A stretch of DNA of 64,000 nt from Humibacillus xanthopallidus (GCF_006717145.1 NZ_VFQF01000001.1:62001-126000), one strand, 5' to 3'. Shown: positions 7,693 to 16,964, numbered from the stretch's first letter. Notes: generated from the sequence alone by a model not told the origin. Made by a program: numbers and translations.

Positions 7693-8493
7693 ATGACGCC
7701 CGAGCAACTGCGCGACCTGCTCGTGGCCGTCGCCGCGCGGGCCTCGGACGTCGGGGCCCTCCCGGAGGGTGCCGAGGCCGGTCCACCCGCCGGGGTGCTC
7801 TTCCGGCCGGCCGAGCCGCGGGGTGCGGGAGTCGTCGCCGACTGGGTCACGCCCGTGGCCCAGCGCTGGGTGCGGCTGCTCGACACCGACCTCGAGCCGC
7901 GCGCGTTGGCTCGCGTCCTCGCCCAGGGCCTGTCGGAGCGGCGCGAGGTCGAGGCCGTCGAGGTCGCGCCGTCGGGGCTCATCGCGATCACCCTCGACGA
8001 CGCGGTGCGCGCGAGCATCATCGACGTCGTGCGCAGCGCCCCCGAGACGTATGCCGCGAGGCCGGGTGGGCGCTACCGTCCCGTCGTCGAGCGGCCGGGG
8101 TGGCGCGCCCTCGACGACCCGCTGCGCGGCGTGCAGCACGCTCACGCGCGCCTCTGCCGGTTGCTGCGCAACGCCGCGGCGACGGGGGTGCAGCAGCGGG
8201 CAACCGACCGGCTGGAGGTGCTCACCCACGTGCCGGAGCGCCACCTGCTCGTCGCCGTCGCCGACCTGCCCCAGCGCCTCGAGGCCCACGCCGGCGATGA
8301 TCACGCCTGCCGCCAGGCGCTCGTCGAGCTGGGGCGCCTCGCCGACGCCTGGGACCACCCCACGCGGCCCCTGCTCGTGGGGGCTTCACCCGAGCACGTC
8401 CACGGCGCCCGGATGGCGCTGGCCGACACCGTGCGCATCGTCTTGCGCAATGGACTCGCCCGGCTCGGCGCCGCGGCCCCCGAGAGGATGTAG
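7693..8493 (+). CDS. ArgS-related anticodon-binding protein without a catalytic core (NrtL-like)
   Basis: This 266-residue protein joins two pieces of arginyl-tRNA synthetase. Residues about 45-125 look like the N-terminal Add-1 tRNA-binding domain, and residues about 140-266 like the DALR anticodon-binding domain (VQHAHARLCRLLR and the terminal GAAAPERM). The Rossmann catalytic domain with its HIGH and KMSKS motifs is missing, so it cannot charge tRNA. It sits directly upstream of lysA (2 nt apart), where many actinobacteria have argS, and about 1 kb from tRNA-Arg(CCG). Databases name such proteins NrtL, I believe. The function is not established; tRNA-Arg binding or sensing is inference. 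Confidence 0.8.
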   Translation: MTPEQLRDLLVAVAARASDVGALPEGAEAGPPAGVLFRPAEPRGAGVVADWVTPVAQRWVRLLDTDLEPRALARVLAQGLSERREVEAVEVAPSGLIAITLDDAVRASIIDVVRSAPETYAARPGGRYRPVVERPGWRALDDPLRGVQHAHARLCRLLRNAAATGVQQRATDRLEVLTHVPERHLLVAVADLPQRLEAHAGDDHACRQALVELGRLADAWDHPTRPLLVGASPEHVHGARMALADTVRIVLRNGLARLGAAAPERM

Positions 8494-8495
8494 GG

Positions 8496-9914
8496 ATGCA
8501 CGCACACGAAGCCGGAGCGCTGCACGCAGAGGGTTATCGCGGTCCGTCATGGCTCCGGACGCCGGTCGACGTCAACGCCCTCGTCCCCTCCCTCTGGGCG
8601 ACCTCCGTCGGTCGTGGTGGCGACGGCGTGCTCACCGTCGGGGGAGTGAGCGTCACCGAGCTGGCACGCGAGTTCGGCACGCCGGCATACGTCATCGACG
8701 AGGACGACTTCCGTTCGCGCGCAAGGGATTTCAAGCAGACGTATGCCGAGGTGTTCGACGGCCTCTCAGGTGGAGCCGACGTCTTCTATGCCGGAAAGGC
8801 GTTCCTCTGCACGGAGGTCGCCAGGTGGATCCACGACGAGGGCCTCTACCTCGACGTGTGCACCGGCGGCGAGCTGGCGGTCGCGATCCGGGCCGGGGTG
8901 CCGGGGGAGCGGATCGGTCTGCACGGCAACAACAAGAGCGTCGCCGAGATCCGCGCAGCCCTCGAGCACGGGGTCAGCCGCATCGTCATCGACTCCTTCG
9001 ACGAGATCGAGCGCGTGTCGTCCGTGGCGAGCGAGCTCGGGGTCGTGGCACCCGTGCTCATCCGCGTCACGGTCGGCGTCGAGGCGCACACGCACGAGTT
9101 CATCGCGACCGCGCACGAGGACCAGAAGTTCGGCCTGTCGCTCTCGGGCGGCCACGCCTTCGACGCGGCACGGCGCATCCTCGAGCGGCCCGACACGCTG
9201 CGCCTGCTCGGCCTGCACAGCCACATCGGGTCGCAGATCTTCGACACGTCCGGCTTCGAGGTGTCGGCGCGCCGCATCCTCGGTCTGCACACCCAGATCG
9301 CGAAGGAGCTCGGCGTGGAGCTGCCCGAGCTCGACCTCGGCGGCGGCTTCGGCATCGCCTACACGACCGAGCACGACCCGTTGCCGCCCAAGAACCTCGC
9401 CGCCGGCATGGCCGAGATCATCGAGCGCGAGTGCCGCGCAGACGGCGTCGCGGTGCCGCGCATCTCGATCGAGCCGGGCCGCGCGATCGCCGGTCCGAGC
9501 ACCTTCACGCTCTACGAGGTCGGCACCGTGAAGCCGGTCGACCTCGACGGGGGAGCGTCGCGGGTCTACGTGTCGGTCGACGGAGGCATGAGCGACAACG
9601 TGCGCACGGCCCTCTACGACGCCAACTACTCCTGCACGCTCGCGAGCCGCACCTCCGAGGCCACCCCCGCCCTGGCCCGCGTCGTGGGCCGGCACTGCGA
9701 GAGCGGCGACATCATCGTCAAGGACGAGTTCCTGCCGGCCGACGTCACCGCCGGCGACCTCATCGCAGTGCCCGGCACCGGCGCATACTGCCGGTCGCTG
9801 TCGAGCCAGTACAACCACACCCCGCGACCGCCCGTGATCGCCGTGCGCGACGGCCGCGCCCGGGTGATCGTGCGCCGCGAGACCATCGACGACCTGCTCG
9901 CCCTCGACGTCTGA
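8496..9914 (+). CDS. lysA: Diaminopimelate decarboxylase
   Basis: This 472-residue PLP enzyme of the alanine-racemase fold converts meso-diaminopimelate to lysine, the last step of lysine synthesis in the cytoplasm. The PLP lysine lies in FYAGKAF, the HSHIGSQ and GGGFGIAY motifs follow, and the EPGRAIAG and CESGDIIV segments contribute to substrate and dimer contacts. The start ATG 8496 lies 2 nt after the stop of the ArgS-like gene, so the two are co-transcribed. The N-terminal extension of about 35 residues is common in actinobacterial LysA. Confidence 0.97.
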   Translation: MHAHEAGALHAEGYRGPSWLRTPVDVNALVPSLWATSVGRGGDGVLTVGGVSVTELAREFGTPAYVIDEDDFRSRARDFKQTYAEVFDGLSGGADVFYAGKAFLCTEVARWIHDEGLYLDVCTGGELAVAIRAGVPGERIGLHGNNKSVAEIRAALEHGVSRIVIDSFDEIERVSSVASELGVVAPVLIRVTVGVEAHTHEFIATAHEDQKFGLSLSGGHAFDAARRILERPDTLRLLGLHSHIGSQIFDTSGFEVSARRILGLHTQIAKELGVELPELDLGGGFGIAYTTEHDPLPPKNLAAGMAEIIERECRADGVAVPRISIEPGRAIAGPSTFTLYEVGTVKPVDLDGGASRVYVSVDGGMSDNVRTALYDANYSCTLASRTSEATPALARVVGRHCESGDIIVKDEFLPADVTAGDLIAVPGTGAYCRSLSSQYNHTPRPPVIAVRDGRARVIVRRETIDDLLALDV

Positions 9915-10017
9915 GATGCGGGACATGAGGCGCAGATGTCGCAGATCCTTCGCCGCCGATGTCCGGATCGCGAAACAATGAGCGTCCATCAGGCGGACAG
10001 ACGGCAGGATTCGCAGC

Positions 10018-11334
10018 GTGGATAGCGCCGTGAGCACCCAACGACCGCTGCGCGTGGCCCTTCTCGGGGCCGGCGTGGTCGGCGGAGCCGTCGCGCGCCT
10101 GCTCACCGAGCACGCCAGCGACATGGCAGCCCGGGTTGGCGCGCCACTCGAGATCGTCGGCATCGCCGTGCGCCGGGCCGGGCGCGACCGGTCCGACCTC
10201 GGCATCGACCCGAGCCTCTTCACGACCGACGCCGACGACCTCGTCACCCGTGCCGACGTCGTCGTCGAGGTGATCGGCGGCATCGAGCCCGCCCGCTCGC
10301 TCATCCTCAGCGCCATGAAGCACGGCGCCTCGGTGGTCACGGCCAACAAGGCGCTGCTCGCCGAGGACGGTCCGGCGCTCTACGCCGCGGCCGCCGAGCA
10401 CGGCGTCGACCTCTACTACGAGGCCGCCGTGGCGGGAGCCATCCCGCTTCTGCGGCCGCTGCGCGAGTCGCTCGCCGGTGACGACGTCACCAAGGTGCTC
10501 GGCATCGTCAACGGCACGACCAACTACGTGCTCGACAAGATGGACACGACCGGTGCCGGCTTCGCCGACGCCGTCGAGCAGGCCCAGGCGCTCGGCTACG
10601 CCGAGGCCGACCCCACGGCCGACGTCGAGGGCTTCGACGCGGCTGCCAAGGCCGCGATCCTCGCCTCGCTCGCCTTCCACACCCGTGTCTCCGGCGCCGA
10701 CGTCTACCGTGAGGGCATCACCGAGGTAACCGCGTCAGACGTCGCGGCGGCCCGCGAGATGGACTCCGTCGTCAAGCTGCTCGCGATCTGCGAGCGCACC
10801 GAGGCCGGCGTCAGCGTCCGGGTGCACCCGGCGATGATCCCGCGGTCGCACCCGCTGGCCGGGGTCCGCGAGGCCTTCAACGCCGTCTTCGTCGAAGCCG
10901 ACGCCGCCGGGCAGCTGATGTTCTACGGCCGCGGTGCCGGTGGCGACCCGACCGCGTCGGCCGTGCTCGGCGACCTCGTCGCCGTGGCCCGCCACCGGGT
11001 CGGCGGTGGGCTCGGCCCGGGGGAGAGCAGCTATGCCGACCTGCCCGTGCTCACCATGGGCGACGCGCTGACGCGCTACCACATCAGCCTCGATGTCGAG
11101 GACCGCTCCGGTGTCCTCGCCCAGGTCGCGGCGGCCTTCGCCGACCACGACGTGTCGATCGAGACGGTGCGCCAGCAGCTCGTCCGCGAGGAGGGCGACG
11201 GAGGCCATCGCGCCAACCTCATCATCGTCACGCACACCGCGACCGATGCCGCACTGTCCTCCACTGTCGAGCGCCTGCGTACGCTCGACGTCGTGCGAGG
11301 TGTCAACTCCGTCATGCGCGTCGAAGGTTCGTGA
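10018..11334 (+). CDS. hom: Homoserine dehydrogenase
   Basis: This 438-residue enzyme reduces aspartate semialdehyde to homoserine, the branch point to threonine and methionine. An N-terminal NAD(P) fold ([14 protein letters not shown]), the catalytic domain ([27 protein letters not shown]) and a C-terminal ACT domain (from about residue 355, [16 protein letters not shown]) are visible. The ACT domain predicts feedback control by threonine. GTG 10018 is the furthest start; GTG 10030 is also possible. The 103-nt gap after lysA probably holds a promoter. The stop overlaps the thrC start, so translation of the two is coupled. Confidence 0.96.
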   Translation: MDSAVSTQRPLRVALLGAGVVGGAVARLLTEHASDMAARVGAPLEIVGIAVRRAGRDRSDLGIDPSLFTTDADDLVTRADVVVEVIGGIEPARSLILSAMKHGASVVTANKALLAEDGPALYAAAAEHGVDLYYEAAVAGAIPLLRPLRESLAGDDVTKVLGIVNGTTNYVLDKMDTTGAGFADAVEQAQALGYAEADPTADVEGFDAAAKAAILASLAFHTRVSGADVYREGITEVTASDVAAAREMDSVVKLLAICERTEAGVSVRVHPAMIPRSHPLAGVREAFNAVFVEADAAGQLMFYGRGAGGDPTASAVLGDLVAVARHRVGGGLGPGESSYADLPVLTMGDALTRYHISLDVEDRSGVLAQVAAAFADHDVSIETVRQQLVREEGDGGHRANLIIVTHTATDAALSSTVERLRTLDVVRGVNSVMRVEGS

Positions 11335-12428
11335 TGGCCCACCAGTGGCGCGGCGTGATGCGGGAGTATGCCGACCGGTTGCCGATGCTCGACGGGGCCC
11401 CCGTCGTGACCCTGCACGAGGGCGGCACGCCGCTCATCCACGCGGAGAAGCTGTCGGCGCGGGTCGGCGCCGAGGTCTACCTCAAGTACGAAGGTCTCAA
11501 CCCGACCGGCTCCTTCAAGGACCGCGGCATGACGACCGCCATCAGCCTCGCCGCCAAGCGCGGCGCCAGGGCCGTCATCTGCGCGAGCACCGGCAACACG
11601 AGCGCGTCCGCCGCGGCCTATGCCACCAAGGCGGGCATGACCTGTGGCGTCCTCGTGCCCGACGGCAAGATCGCGATGAGCAAGCTGAGCCAGGCGATCG
11701 CCCACGGCGCCACACTGCTCCAGGTCGACGGCAACTTCGACGACTGCCTCACCCTCGCGCGCAAGCTCGCGGAGGCCTACCCCGTCGAGCTCGTCAACTC
11801 GGTCAACCCGGCGCGTATCGAGGGCCAGAAGACGGCGAGCTTCGAGGTCGTCGACGCCCTCGGCGACGCTCCCGACATCCACTGCCTGCCCGTCGGCAAC
11901 GCCGGCAACATCACGGCCTACTGGAAGGGCTACCGCGAGTACGTCTCCGACCCCTCCGTGAGCGACCAGCCGGGTCCGGCGACGCACCTGCCCGTCATGT
12001 GGGGCTTCCAGGCGGCCGGGGCGGCCCCGCTCGTCCTCGGCCACCCGGTCGACGACCCCGAGACGATCGCCACGGCGATCCGCATCGGCAACCCCGCGTC
12101 CTGGGACCAGGCGATCGCGGCGCGTGACGAGTCCGGTGGTCGCATCGCGGCCGTCACCGACGAGCAGATCCTCGAGGCGCACCGCTACCTCTCCTCGCAG
12201 GAGGGCGTCTTCGTCGAGCCGGGCTCGGCGGCGTCGGTCGCAGGCCTGTTCGCGAGCCACGCCGAGGGTCTCGTGCCGCCCGGCGCTCGGATCGTCTGCA
12301 CCGTCACGGGCCACGGCCTCAAGGACCCCCAGTGGGCCCTGCGCACGGCCGACGGCAGCGAGATCGTGCCGACCCGCGTCTCCGTCGACGCCTTCTCGGC
12401 CGCGCAGGCGCTCGGTCTCGAGGGGTGA
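11334..12428 (+). CDS. thrC: Threonine synthase
   Basis: This PLP enzyme of about 364 residues converts O-phosphohomoserine to threonine. The PLP lysine is in [10 protein letters not shown], the phosphate-binding [12 protein letters not shown] and the glycine-rich [10 protein letters not shown] segments are intact, and [10 protein letters not shown] lies near the end. Both GTG 11331 and ATG 11334 overlap the hom stop codon; either gives the same protein apart from one residue. It is the third gene of a hom-thrC-thrB operon. Confidence 0.96.
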   Translation: MAHQWRGVMREYADRLPMLDGAPVVTLHEGGTPLIHAEKLSARVGAEVYLKYEGLNPTGSFKDRGMTTAISLAAKRGARAVICASTGNTSASAAAYATKAGMTCGVLVPDGKIAMSKLSQAIAHGATLLQVDGNFDDCLTLARKLAEAYPVELVNSVNPARIEGQKTASFEVVDALGDAPDIHCLPVGNAGNITAYWKGYREYVSDPSVSDQPGPATHLPVMWGFQAAGAAPLVLGHPVDDPETIATAIRIGNPASWDQAIAARDESGGRIAAVTDEQILEAHRYLSSQEGVFVEPGSAASVAGLFASHAEGLVPPGARIVCTVTGHGLKDPQWALRTADGSEIVPTRVSVDAFSAAQALGLEG

Positions 12429-12432
12429 CCGC

Positions 12433-13389
12433 GTGAGCCGCGTGCCCGGGGGACGCTCCGTCCTGGTGGGGGTGCCAGCGAGCAGCGCGAACCTCGGCCC
12501 GGGCTTCGACTCCATCGGTCTGGCCCTCGGGCTCTGGGACCGCTACGTCATCACCACCTCGGACACCCCGGGCCTCGTCATCGAGGTGTCGGGCGAGGGC
12601 GCCGACGACGTGCCGACCGACGAGCGTCACCTCGTGCACGCCACCATGCGGCATACCTGGGCGGTGCTGGGGTGCGAGCCCCCCGCGGGCCTGCGCATCG
12701 AGGCGCGCAACGGTGTGCCGCACAGCCGCGGGCTCGGGTCGTCTGCGACCGCGATCGCTGCGGGGGTCGTTGCGGCGCAAGCACTTTCGTCAGACACCTA
12801 CCCCGCCGAGGGAGAGCCGGTCGAGCTCGACCGGGGGCTGGCGACGCACATCGCGAGCGTCCTCGAGGGTCACCCCGACAACGCATCGGCGAGCGTGCTC
12901 GGCGGCCTCACGGTTAGCTGGATGCCTGACGACAGCGGCCTCGACCGCGGTGACCGGACGGTCACGGCCTCGATCGCGCTGCACCCCGAGGTGGAGGTCG
13001 TCGTGCTCGTCCCCGAGACGCAGCTCGCCACCCGCACAGCGCGGGCGGTGCTGCCCGCGACCGTGCCGCTCGCGGCTGCGGCGGCCGGTGCGGGGCGGGC
13101 CGCCCTGCTCGTGCACGCGCTGACGTCCGACCCCAGCCACCTCCACGCCGCGACCCGCGACTGGCTGCACCAGGAGGCGCGACGGCCTGCCTACCCCGAG
13201 ACGATGCGCCTCGTCGATGCCCTGCGGACCGAGGGACACGCCGCCGTCGTCTCCGGCGCTGGGCCGAGCGTCCTCGTGCTCACGACTCGTGGGGCCGTCG
13301 ACAGCGTGCAGGTCCCCGCAGGGTGCGCGGGCTGGCGACGGCTGACGCCGGGGGTGCCCGTGCGAGGTGCCATCGTCACCGCGTGCTGA
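12433..13389 (+). CDS. thrB: Homoserine kinase
   Basis: This 318-residue GHMP-family kinase phosphorylates homoserine with ATP. The three GHMP motifs are present: PASSANLGPGFD at the N terminus, the ATP-binding PHSRGLGSSATAI loop, and a C-terminal VSGAGPSVLVL. GTG 12433 is 4 nt after the thrC stop and lies just before the first conserved block; the frame is open much further upstream, inside thrC, but that part is out of register with the family. It completes the threonine operon. Confidence 0.95.
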   Translation: MSRVPGGRSVLVGVPASSANLGPGFDSIGLALGLWDRYVITTSDTPGLVIEVSGEGADDVPTDERHLVHATMRHTWAVLGCEPPAGLRIEARNGVPHSRGLGSSATAIAAGVVAAQALSSDTYPAEGEPVELDRGLATHIASVLEGHPDNASASVLGGLTVSWMPDDSGLDRGDRTVTASIALHPEVEVVVLVPETQLATRTARAVLPATVPLAAAAAGAGRAALLVHALTSDPSHLHAATRDWLHQEARRPAYPETMRLVDALRTEGHAAVVSGAGPSVLVLTTRGAVDSVQVPAGCAGWRRLTPGVPVRGAIVTAC

Positions 13390-13610
13390 CCTGCGCTCCT
13401 GCCGCCGGTGTCGGGGTGTCGGGTGGTATCTTGAGCCTCGCACCACTCGCCGCGTTCACGCAGGCCGGTGCACCACCCCCACGCTGAGGCAGTTCTTTCT
13501 GCCTCTCGGTGCAGTGCACCGATGTGGTTCACAGTCGGCCAGAGACAACTGGCCCCAGTTCGGCTCCGCGAGGTCTTCGCCGGGTCGCGAACGAGGGGGA
13601 AGGATCCTTC
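13390..13610 (+). promoter_or_regulatory. Long untranslated leader and promoter region of rho
   Basis: TATCTT at 13427-13432 is the best -10 candidate and would give a 5' leader of about 170 nt before GTG 13611. Long rho leaders that allow autogenous Rho-dependent attenuation are known in other bacteria; here this is inference from length only. Confidence 0.35.
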
Positions 13611-15728
13611 GTGTCAGAAACCACCACCCGTCCTGTGTCTGGCCTCGCCGCCATGAAGCTGGACGAGCTCAAGGGCGTCGCCTCGTCCATGGGCATCAAG
13701 GGCACGACGAAGATGCGCAAGAGCGATCTCGTCGAGGCCATCAAGGCACGCCAGGCCGGCGGCAGCGCCGGGCAGGGGTCCACCCCCTCGTCCGCCCCCA
13801 CCGCTGCTGCGGCCACCACCGAGCGCCAGGAGCCGGCCACCGACGCCGGGGCCGGCGCCGCCAAGGCTGACGAGCCCGCGCCGCAGCGTCGCGAGCGCTC
13901 GACCCGACGTCAGGACACGGAGCCCGCCTCCGAGCAGGTATCCGACCAGGCATCCGGGCAGACGTCCGAGCGCCCAGCCGAGTCCGACGGCGACGCGTCG
14001 CAGGGTTCGACGCAGGGTGCGCCCGACCGCGCGCCGCGGCAGGAGCGACGCACGAGCCGCACCGGTCGGACCAGCCGTGAGACCCGCGAGCCCCGTGAGG
14101 AGCCGCGTCTGCCCGAGGGCATCGAGCTCGCCGAGGCGGCCGTCGACCGGGCCGAGCGCACGCAGCGCGGCGACCGTCAGCAGGAGCGTCAGCAGGGCGA
14201 CCGTCAGCAGGATCGTCAGCAGGGCGACCGCCAGCAGGACCGCCAGCAGCGTGACGACCGTCAGCCGGATCGTCAGCAGGGCGACCGTCAGCAGGACAGC
14301 TCCACCCAGCCCCGCCAGGGTGCGCAGAGCCACCAGGGCGGCCAGAACACCCAGAACACCCAGGGCGGCCAGGGCCACCAGGGCAGCCAGTACTCCCAGG
14401 GCGGCCAGGCCAACCAGGGCAACGGCCCCCAGGGTCGCTTCGATGACGACGACGACCGCAACGGCACGCGCCGCAGCCGCAACCGCCAGCGCAGCCGTGA
14501 CCGCAAGCGTGGTCGCACGCGCGACGGCCAGGACTGGGTCGAGACCGAGCCGCAGGTGCAGGAGGACGACGTCCTCGTGCCGGTCGCCGGCATCCTCGAC
14601 GTGCTCGACAACTACGCCTTCGTGCGCACGACCGGCTACCTGCCCGGCCCGAACGACGTCTACGTGCCGCTCGGCATGGTCAAGAAGCACGGGCTGCGCA
14701 AGGGCGACGGGGTCACCGGTGCGGTCAAGGCGCTCCGCGAGGGCGAGCAGCCGTCGGGCAACGTCGGCCGCCAGAAGTTCAACGCGCTCGTGCGCCTCGA
14801 CTCGGTCAACGGCGCGACGCCCGAGGAGTCGCTCAAGCGCGTCGAGTTCGGCAAGCTGACACCGCTCTATCCGCAGGAGCGCCTCCGCCTCGAGACCGAG
14901 AGCACCGCCCTCACGACGCGGATCATCGACCTCGTCGCCCCCATCGGCAAGGGCCAGCGCGGTCTCATCGTCGCCCCGGCCAAGGCCGGCAAGACGATGG
15001 TCATGCAGGCGCTCGCCAACGCGATCACGACGAACAACCCCGAGTGCCACCTCATGGTCGTCCTCGTCGACGAGCGGCCCGAAGAGGTCACCGACATGCA
15101 GCGGGCCGTCAAGGGTGAGGTCATCGCCTCCACCTTCGACCGCCCGGCCGAGGACCACACGACGGTTGCCGAGCTCGCCATCGAGCGGGCCAAGCGCCTC
15201 GTCGAGCTCGGTCACGACGTCGTCGTGCTCCTCGACTCGATCACCAAGCTCGGTCGCGCCTACAACCTCGCCGCCCCGGCGAGCGGGCGCATCCTCTCGG
15301 GCGGTGTCGACTCGGCCGCGCTCTACCCGCCGAAGAAGTTCTTCGGCGCCGCGCGCAACATCGAGAACGGCGGGTCGCTGACGATCCTCGCCACGGCGCT
15401 CGTCGAGACCGGCTCCAAGATGGACGAGGTGATCTTCGAGGAGTTCAAGGGCACCGGAAACATGGAGCTCAAGCTCTCGCGCGAGCTCGCCAACCGGCGC
15501 ATCTTCCCGGCGGTCGACATCAACGCGTCGGGTACCCGCCGCGAGGAGATCCTCCTCGCGAGCGAGGAGCTGAAGATCATGTGGAAGCTCCGGCGCGTGC
15601 TCGCCGCCCTCGACCCCGTCCAGGGCATCGAGCTGCTGACCGACCGCCTCAAGAAGACCCGCACGAACTACGAGTTCCTGCTCCAGGTGCAGCAGACCTC
15701 GTCGATGAAGATCGACGACGAGGCCTGA
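13611..15728 (+). CDS. rho: Transcription termination factor Rho with a long hydrophilic insert
   Basis: This 705-residue RNA helicase ends transcription at Rho-dependent sites. An N-terminal Rho_N SAP-like domain (about 10-45, KLDELKGVASSMGIKG) is followed by about 270 low-complexity residues. The CSD/OB RNA-binding domain then starts near residue 320, and the RecA-type ATPase carries the P loop (VAPAKAGKTMVMQ), Walker B (VVVLLDSITKLGRAYN) and the Q loop. The insert has Ala/Pro/Asp/Glu parts, an Arg-Gln repeat and a Gln-Gly-Asn stretch. Such inserts are typical of high-GC Gram-positive Rho and add RNA-binding capacity. GTG 13611 follows a GAGGGGGAAGG site. Confidence 0.97.
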   Translation: MSETTTRPVSGLAAMKLDELKGVASSMGIKGTTKMRKSDLVEAIKARQAGGSAGQGSTPSSAPTAAAATTERQEPATDAGAGAAKADEPAPQRRERSTRRQDTEPASEQVSDQASGQTSERPAESDGDASQGSTQGAPDRAPRQERRTSRTGRTSRETREPREEPRLPEGIELAEAAVDRAERTQRGDRQQERQQGDRQQDRQQGDRQQDRQQRDDRQPDRQQGDRQQDSSTQPRQGAQSHQGGQNTQNTQGGQGHQGSQYSQGGQANQGNGPQGRFDDDDDRNGTRRSRNRQRSRDRKRGRTRDGQDWVETEPQVQEDDVLVPVAGILDVLDNYAFVRTTGYLPGPNDVYVPLGMVKKHGLRKGDGVTGAVKALREGEQPSGNVGRQKFNALVRLDSVNGATPEESLKRVEFGKLTPLYPQERLRLETESTALTTRIIDLVAPIGKGQRGLIVAPAKAGKTMVMQALANAITTNNPECHLMVVLVDERPEEVTDMQRAVKGEVIASTFDRPAEDHTTVAELAIERAKRLVELGHDVVVLLDSITKLGRAYNLAAPASGRILSGGVDSAALYPPKKFFGAARNIENGGSLTILATALVETGSKMDEVIFEEFKGTGNMELKLSRELANRRIFPAVDINASGTRREEILLASEELKIMWKLRRVLAALDPVQGIELLTDRLKKTRTNYEFLLQVQQTSSMKIDDEA
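14161..14430 (+). repeat. In-frame low-complexity repeats in rho
   Basis: From about 14161 to 14300 a short unit coding for DRQQ(D/E)RQQG recurs several times, with near-identical DNA such as GACCGTCAGCAG. From about 14325 to 14430 a CAGGGCGGCCAG-like unit codes for a Gln/Gly/Asn stretch. Both keep the reading frame and are part of the Rho insert rather than a CRISPR or VNTR locus. Confidence 0.8.
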
Positions 15729-15751
15729 CCCGCACTCCACCAGCACCATCC

Positions 15752-15788
15752 CGTATGCCGCTCGCCCACCCCGGGCGAGCGGCATACG
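15752..15788. terminator. Rho gene terminator hairpin with octamer-bearing stem
   Basis: Perfect 16-bp arms at 15752-15767 and 15773-15788 enclose a 5-nt loop. The outer half of each arm contains GTATGCCG or its complement. It lies 24 nt after the rho stop. Confidence 0.75.
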
Positions 15789-15830
15789 TGCGTCTGACAC
15801 CCCCGAGCCTGCACGGGTGCCAGACGCACG
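15787..15830. repeat. REP-like palindrome A, left of the DUF559 gene
   Basis: Arms at 15787-15802 and 15815-15830 pair over 16 positions with one mismatch. The right arm reads GGGTGCCAGACGCACG. A further GGTGCCAGACGC half-copy is present at about 15866-15877, at the end of the DUF559 gene. Confidence 0.7.
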
Positions 15831-15852
15831 ATCAGTCGCGCGATCGGCACCT

Positions 15853-16812
15853 TCAGCCGCTGGCAGGTGCCAGACGCTCAGGCAATTCCCGGGACCAACG
15901 CCGGTGAGCCCGGACGACCTGGTTGAGGAAGGCGTTGGGGTCAAGGCGCAGGCCGAGCACGGGGATGCGCAGGACGCGCTCGGAGCCGAGCACGACCTCG
16001 TTCTGGCGCAGGGCATCGTCGACGGGGTTGAGGGCGAGGGCGTGGTGGCCCCCGTCGATCTCGACCACGAGCCCGATCTCGTCCCAGGCGACGTCGAGGT
16101 AGATCCGACCGTTCGGGAACACCCGCACCGCCTGCCGGCTCGGCTCCGGCAGGCCCCGGCCACGACAGTGTGCAGCGAAGTCGAGCTCACCCAAGGACTG
16201 GGCGCCGTCGCAGACGTCGCGCACGACGGAGTCGATGAGGGACCGACGGGCCGACCGGGTCACGCCTTGCCAGGCCGAGAGCAACGCCGCCGGCGGCACG
16301 AGCCGCTGCTGCAGCGCGAGGCATAGGACGAGAGCGGCCTGACGGTCGGAGCGGGCCGACTGTGCGGCGTGGATCACCGCCAGCTCCGGCCGCACCCGAG
16401 GGATGCCGACCCCGACGACGGGCAGTGGGCTGACCCGCCGGTGCCGGCGCACCCCCGCCACCGTATGTCGTCGGTTGTCGGTCGGCAGCGAGACGTCGAT
16501 CGTCTCGGGCGCGAACCCCGTGAGCCCGGCGGCCAGCAGCGCTGCGGCCCCATCGAGGGCGGCGCCCGAGCCGGTCTCCCAGACGGCCCTCCACCACAGC
16601 GCTTCACCGGTCGGGCAGCCCGAGCCGATGACCACGGTGTGGCGGCCGGCCCGTTGCCAGCGACCGGCACGCACCTCGGATGCCACGTCATGACGCGACA
16701 GACCCGCCGCCCGGAGCTCGGACCGGTGGGCCACGCCGTCGTGGAGGGCCGCGATCGACGCGCCCACCCGTGCGCGGACCTGCCGACTCTGTCTCGTCGT
16801 GCGTGTCGCCAT
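15853..16812 (-). CDS. DUF559-domain protein with N-terminal AbiEi-like winged helix
   Basis: This 319-residue protein has a helix-turn-helix-like N terminus (HDGVAHRSELRAAGLSRHDV) resembling the AbiEi antitoxin type IV family. Its C-terminal region has the Vsr/restriction-endonuclease-like DUF559 pattern, with YLDVAWDEIGLVVEIDGG followed by H and a later R-I-P strand. Such proteins are common, often multicopy and uncharacterised in Micrococcales; nuclease activity is inferred from the fold. The gene is opposite to its neighbours, lies between rho and rpmE, and is flanked on both sides by related REP-like hairpins. That suggests insertion or transposition into the housekeeping block. ATG 16812 is the first start matching the family. 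Confidence 0.75.
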   Translation of the reverse strand: MATRTTRQSRQVRARVGASIAALHDGVAHRSELRAAGLSRHDVASEVRAGRWQRAGRHTVVIGSGCPTGEALWWRAVWETGSGAALDGAAALLAAGLTGFAPETIDVSLPTDNRRHTVAGVRRHRRVSPLPVVGVGIPRVRPELAVIHAAQSARSDRQAALVLCLALQQRLVPPAALLSAWQGVTRSARRSLIDSVVRDVCDGAQSLGELDFAAHCRGRGLPEPSRQAVRVFPNGRIYLDVAWDEIGLVVEIDGGHHALALNPVDDALRQNEVVLGSERVLRIPVLGLRLDPNAFLNQVVRAHRRWSRELPERLAPASG

Positions 16813-16873
16813 GCCGTCGAGTCTGACGAGCCGGACGCCTGCCCCGCTGCCGTCGTGCACAGGTGCTCTCCGC

Positions 16874-16911
16874 GCATCTGACACCTGCGACATCGAACAG
16901 GTGCCAGACGC
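16874..16911. repeat. REP-like palindrome B, right of the DUF559 gene
   Basis: Arms at 16874-16887 and 16898-16911 pair over 14 positions with two mismatches. The right arm CAGGTGCCAGACGC shares GGTGCCAGACGC with palindrome A. Confidence 0.7.
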
Positions 16912-16920
16912 TCGATCTGT

Positions 16921-16964
16921 CGTGCGTCCGGCACCCCTACCGCGCCGAGGGTGCCGAACGCACG
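16921..16964. repeat. REP-like palindrome C, right of the DUF559 gene
   Basis: Arms at 16921-16936 and 16949-16964 pair over 16 positions with one mismatch. The right arm GGGTGCCGAACGCACG is a near copy of the arm of palindrome A. Confidence 0.7.

Noticed and set aside
14161-14300. Regularly repeated GACCGTCAGCAG-like units considered as a CRISPR array
   Set aside because: Units are in frame in rho, have no unique spacers of constant length and no cas genes are near.
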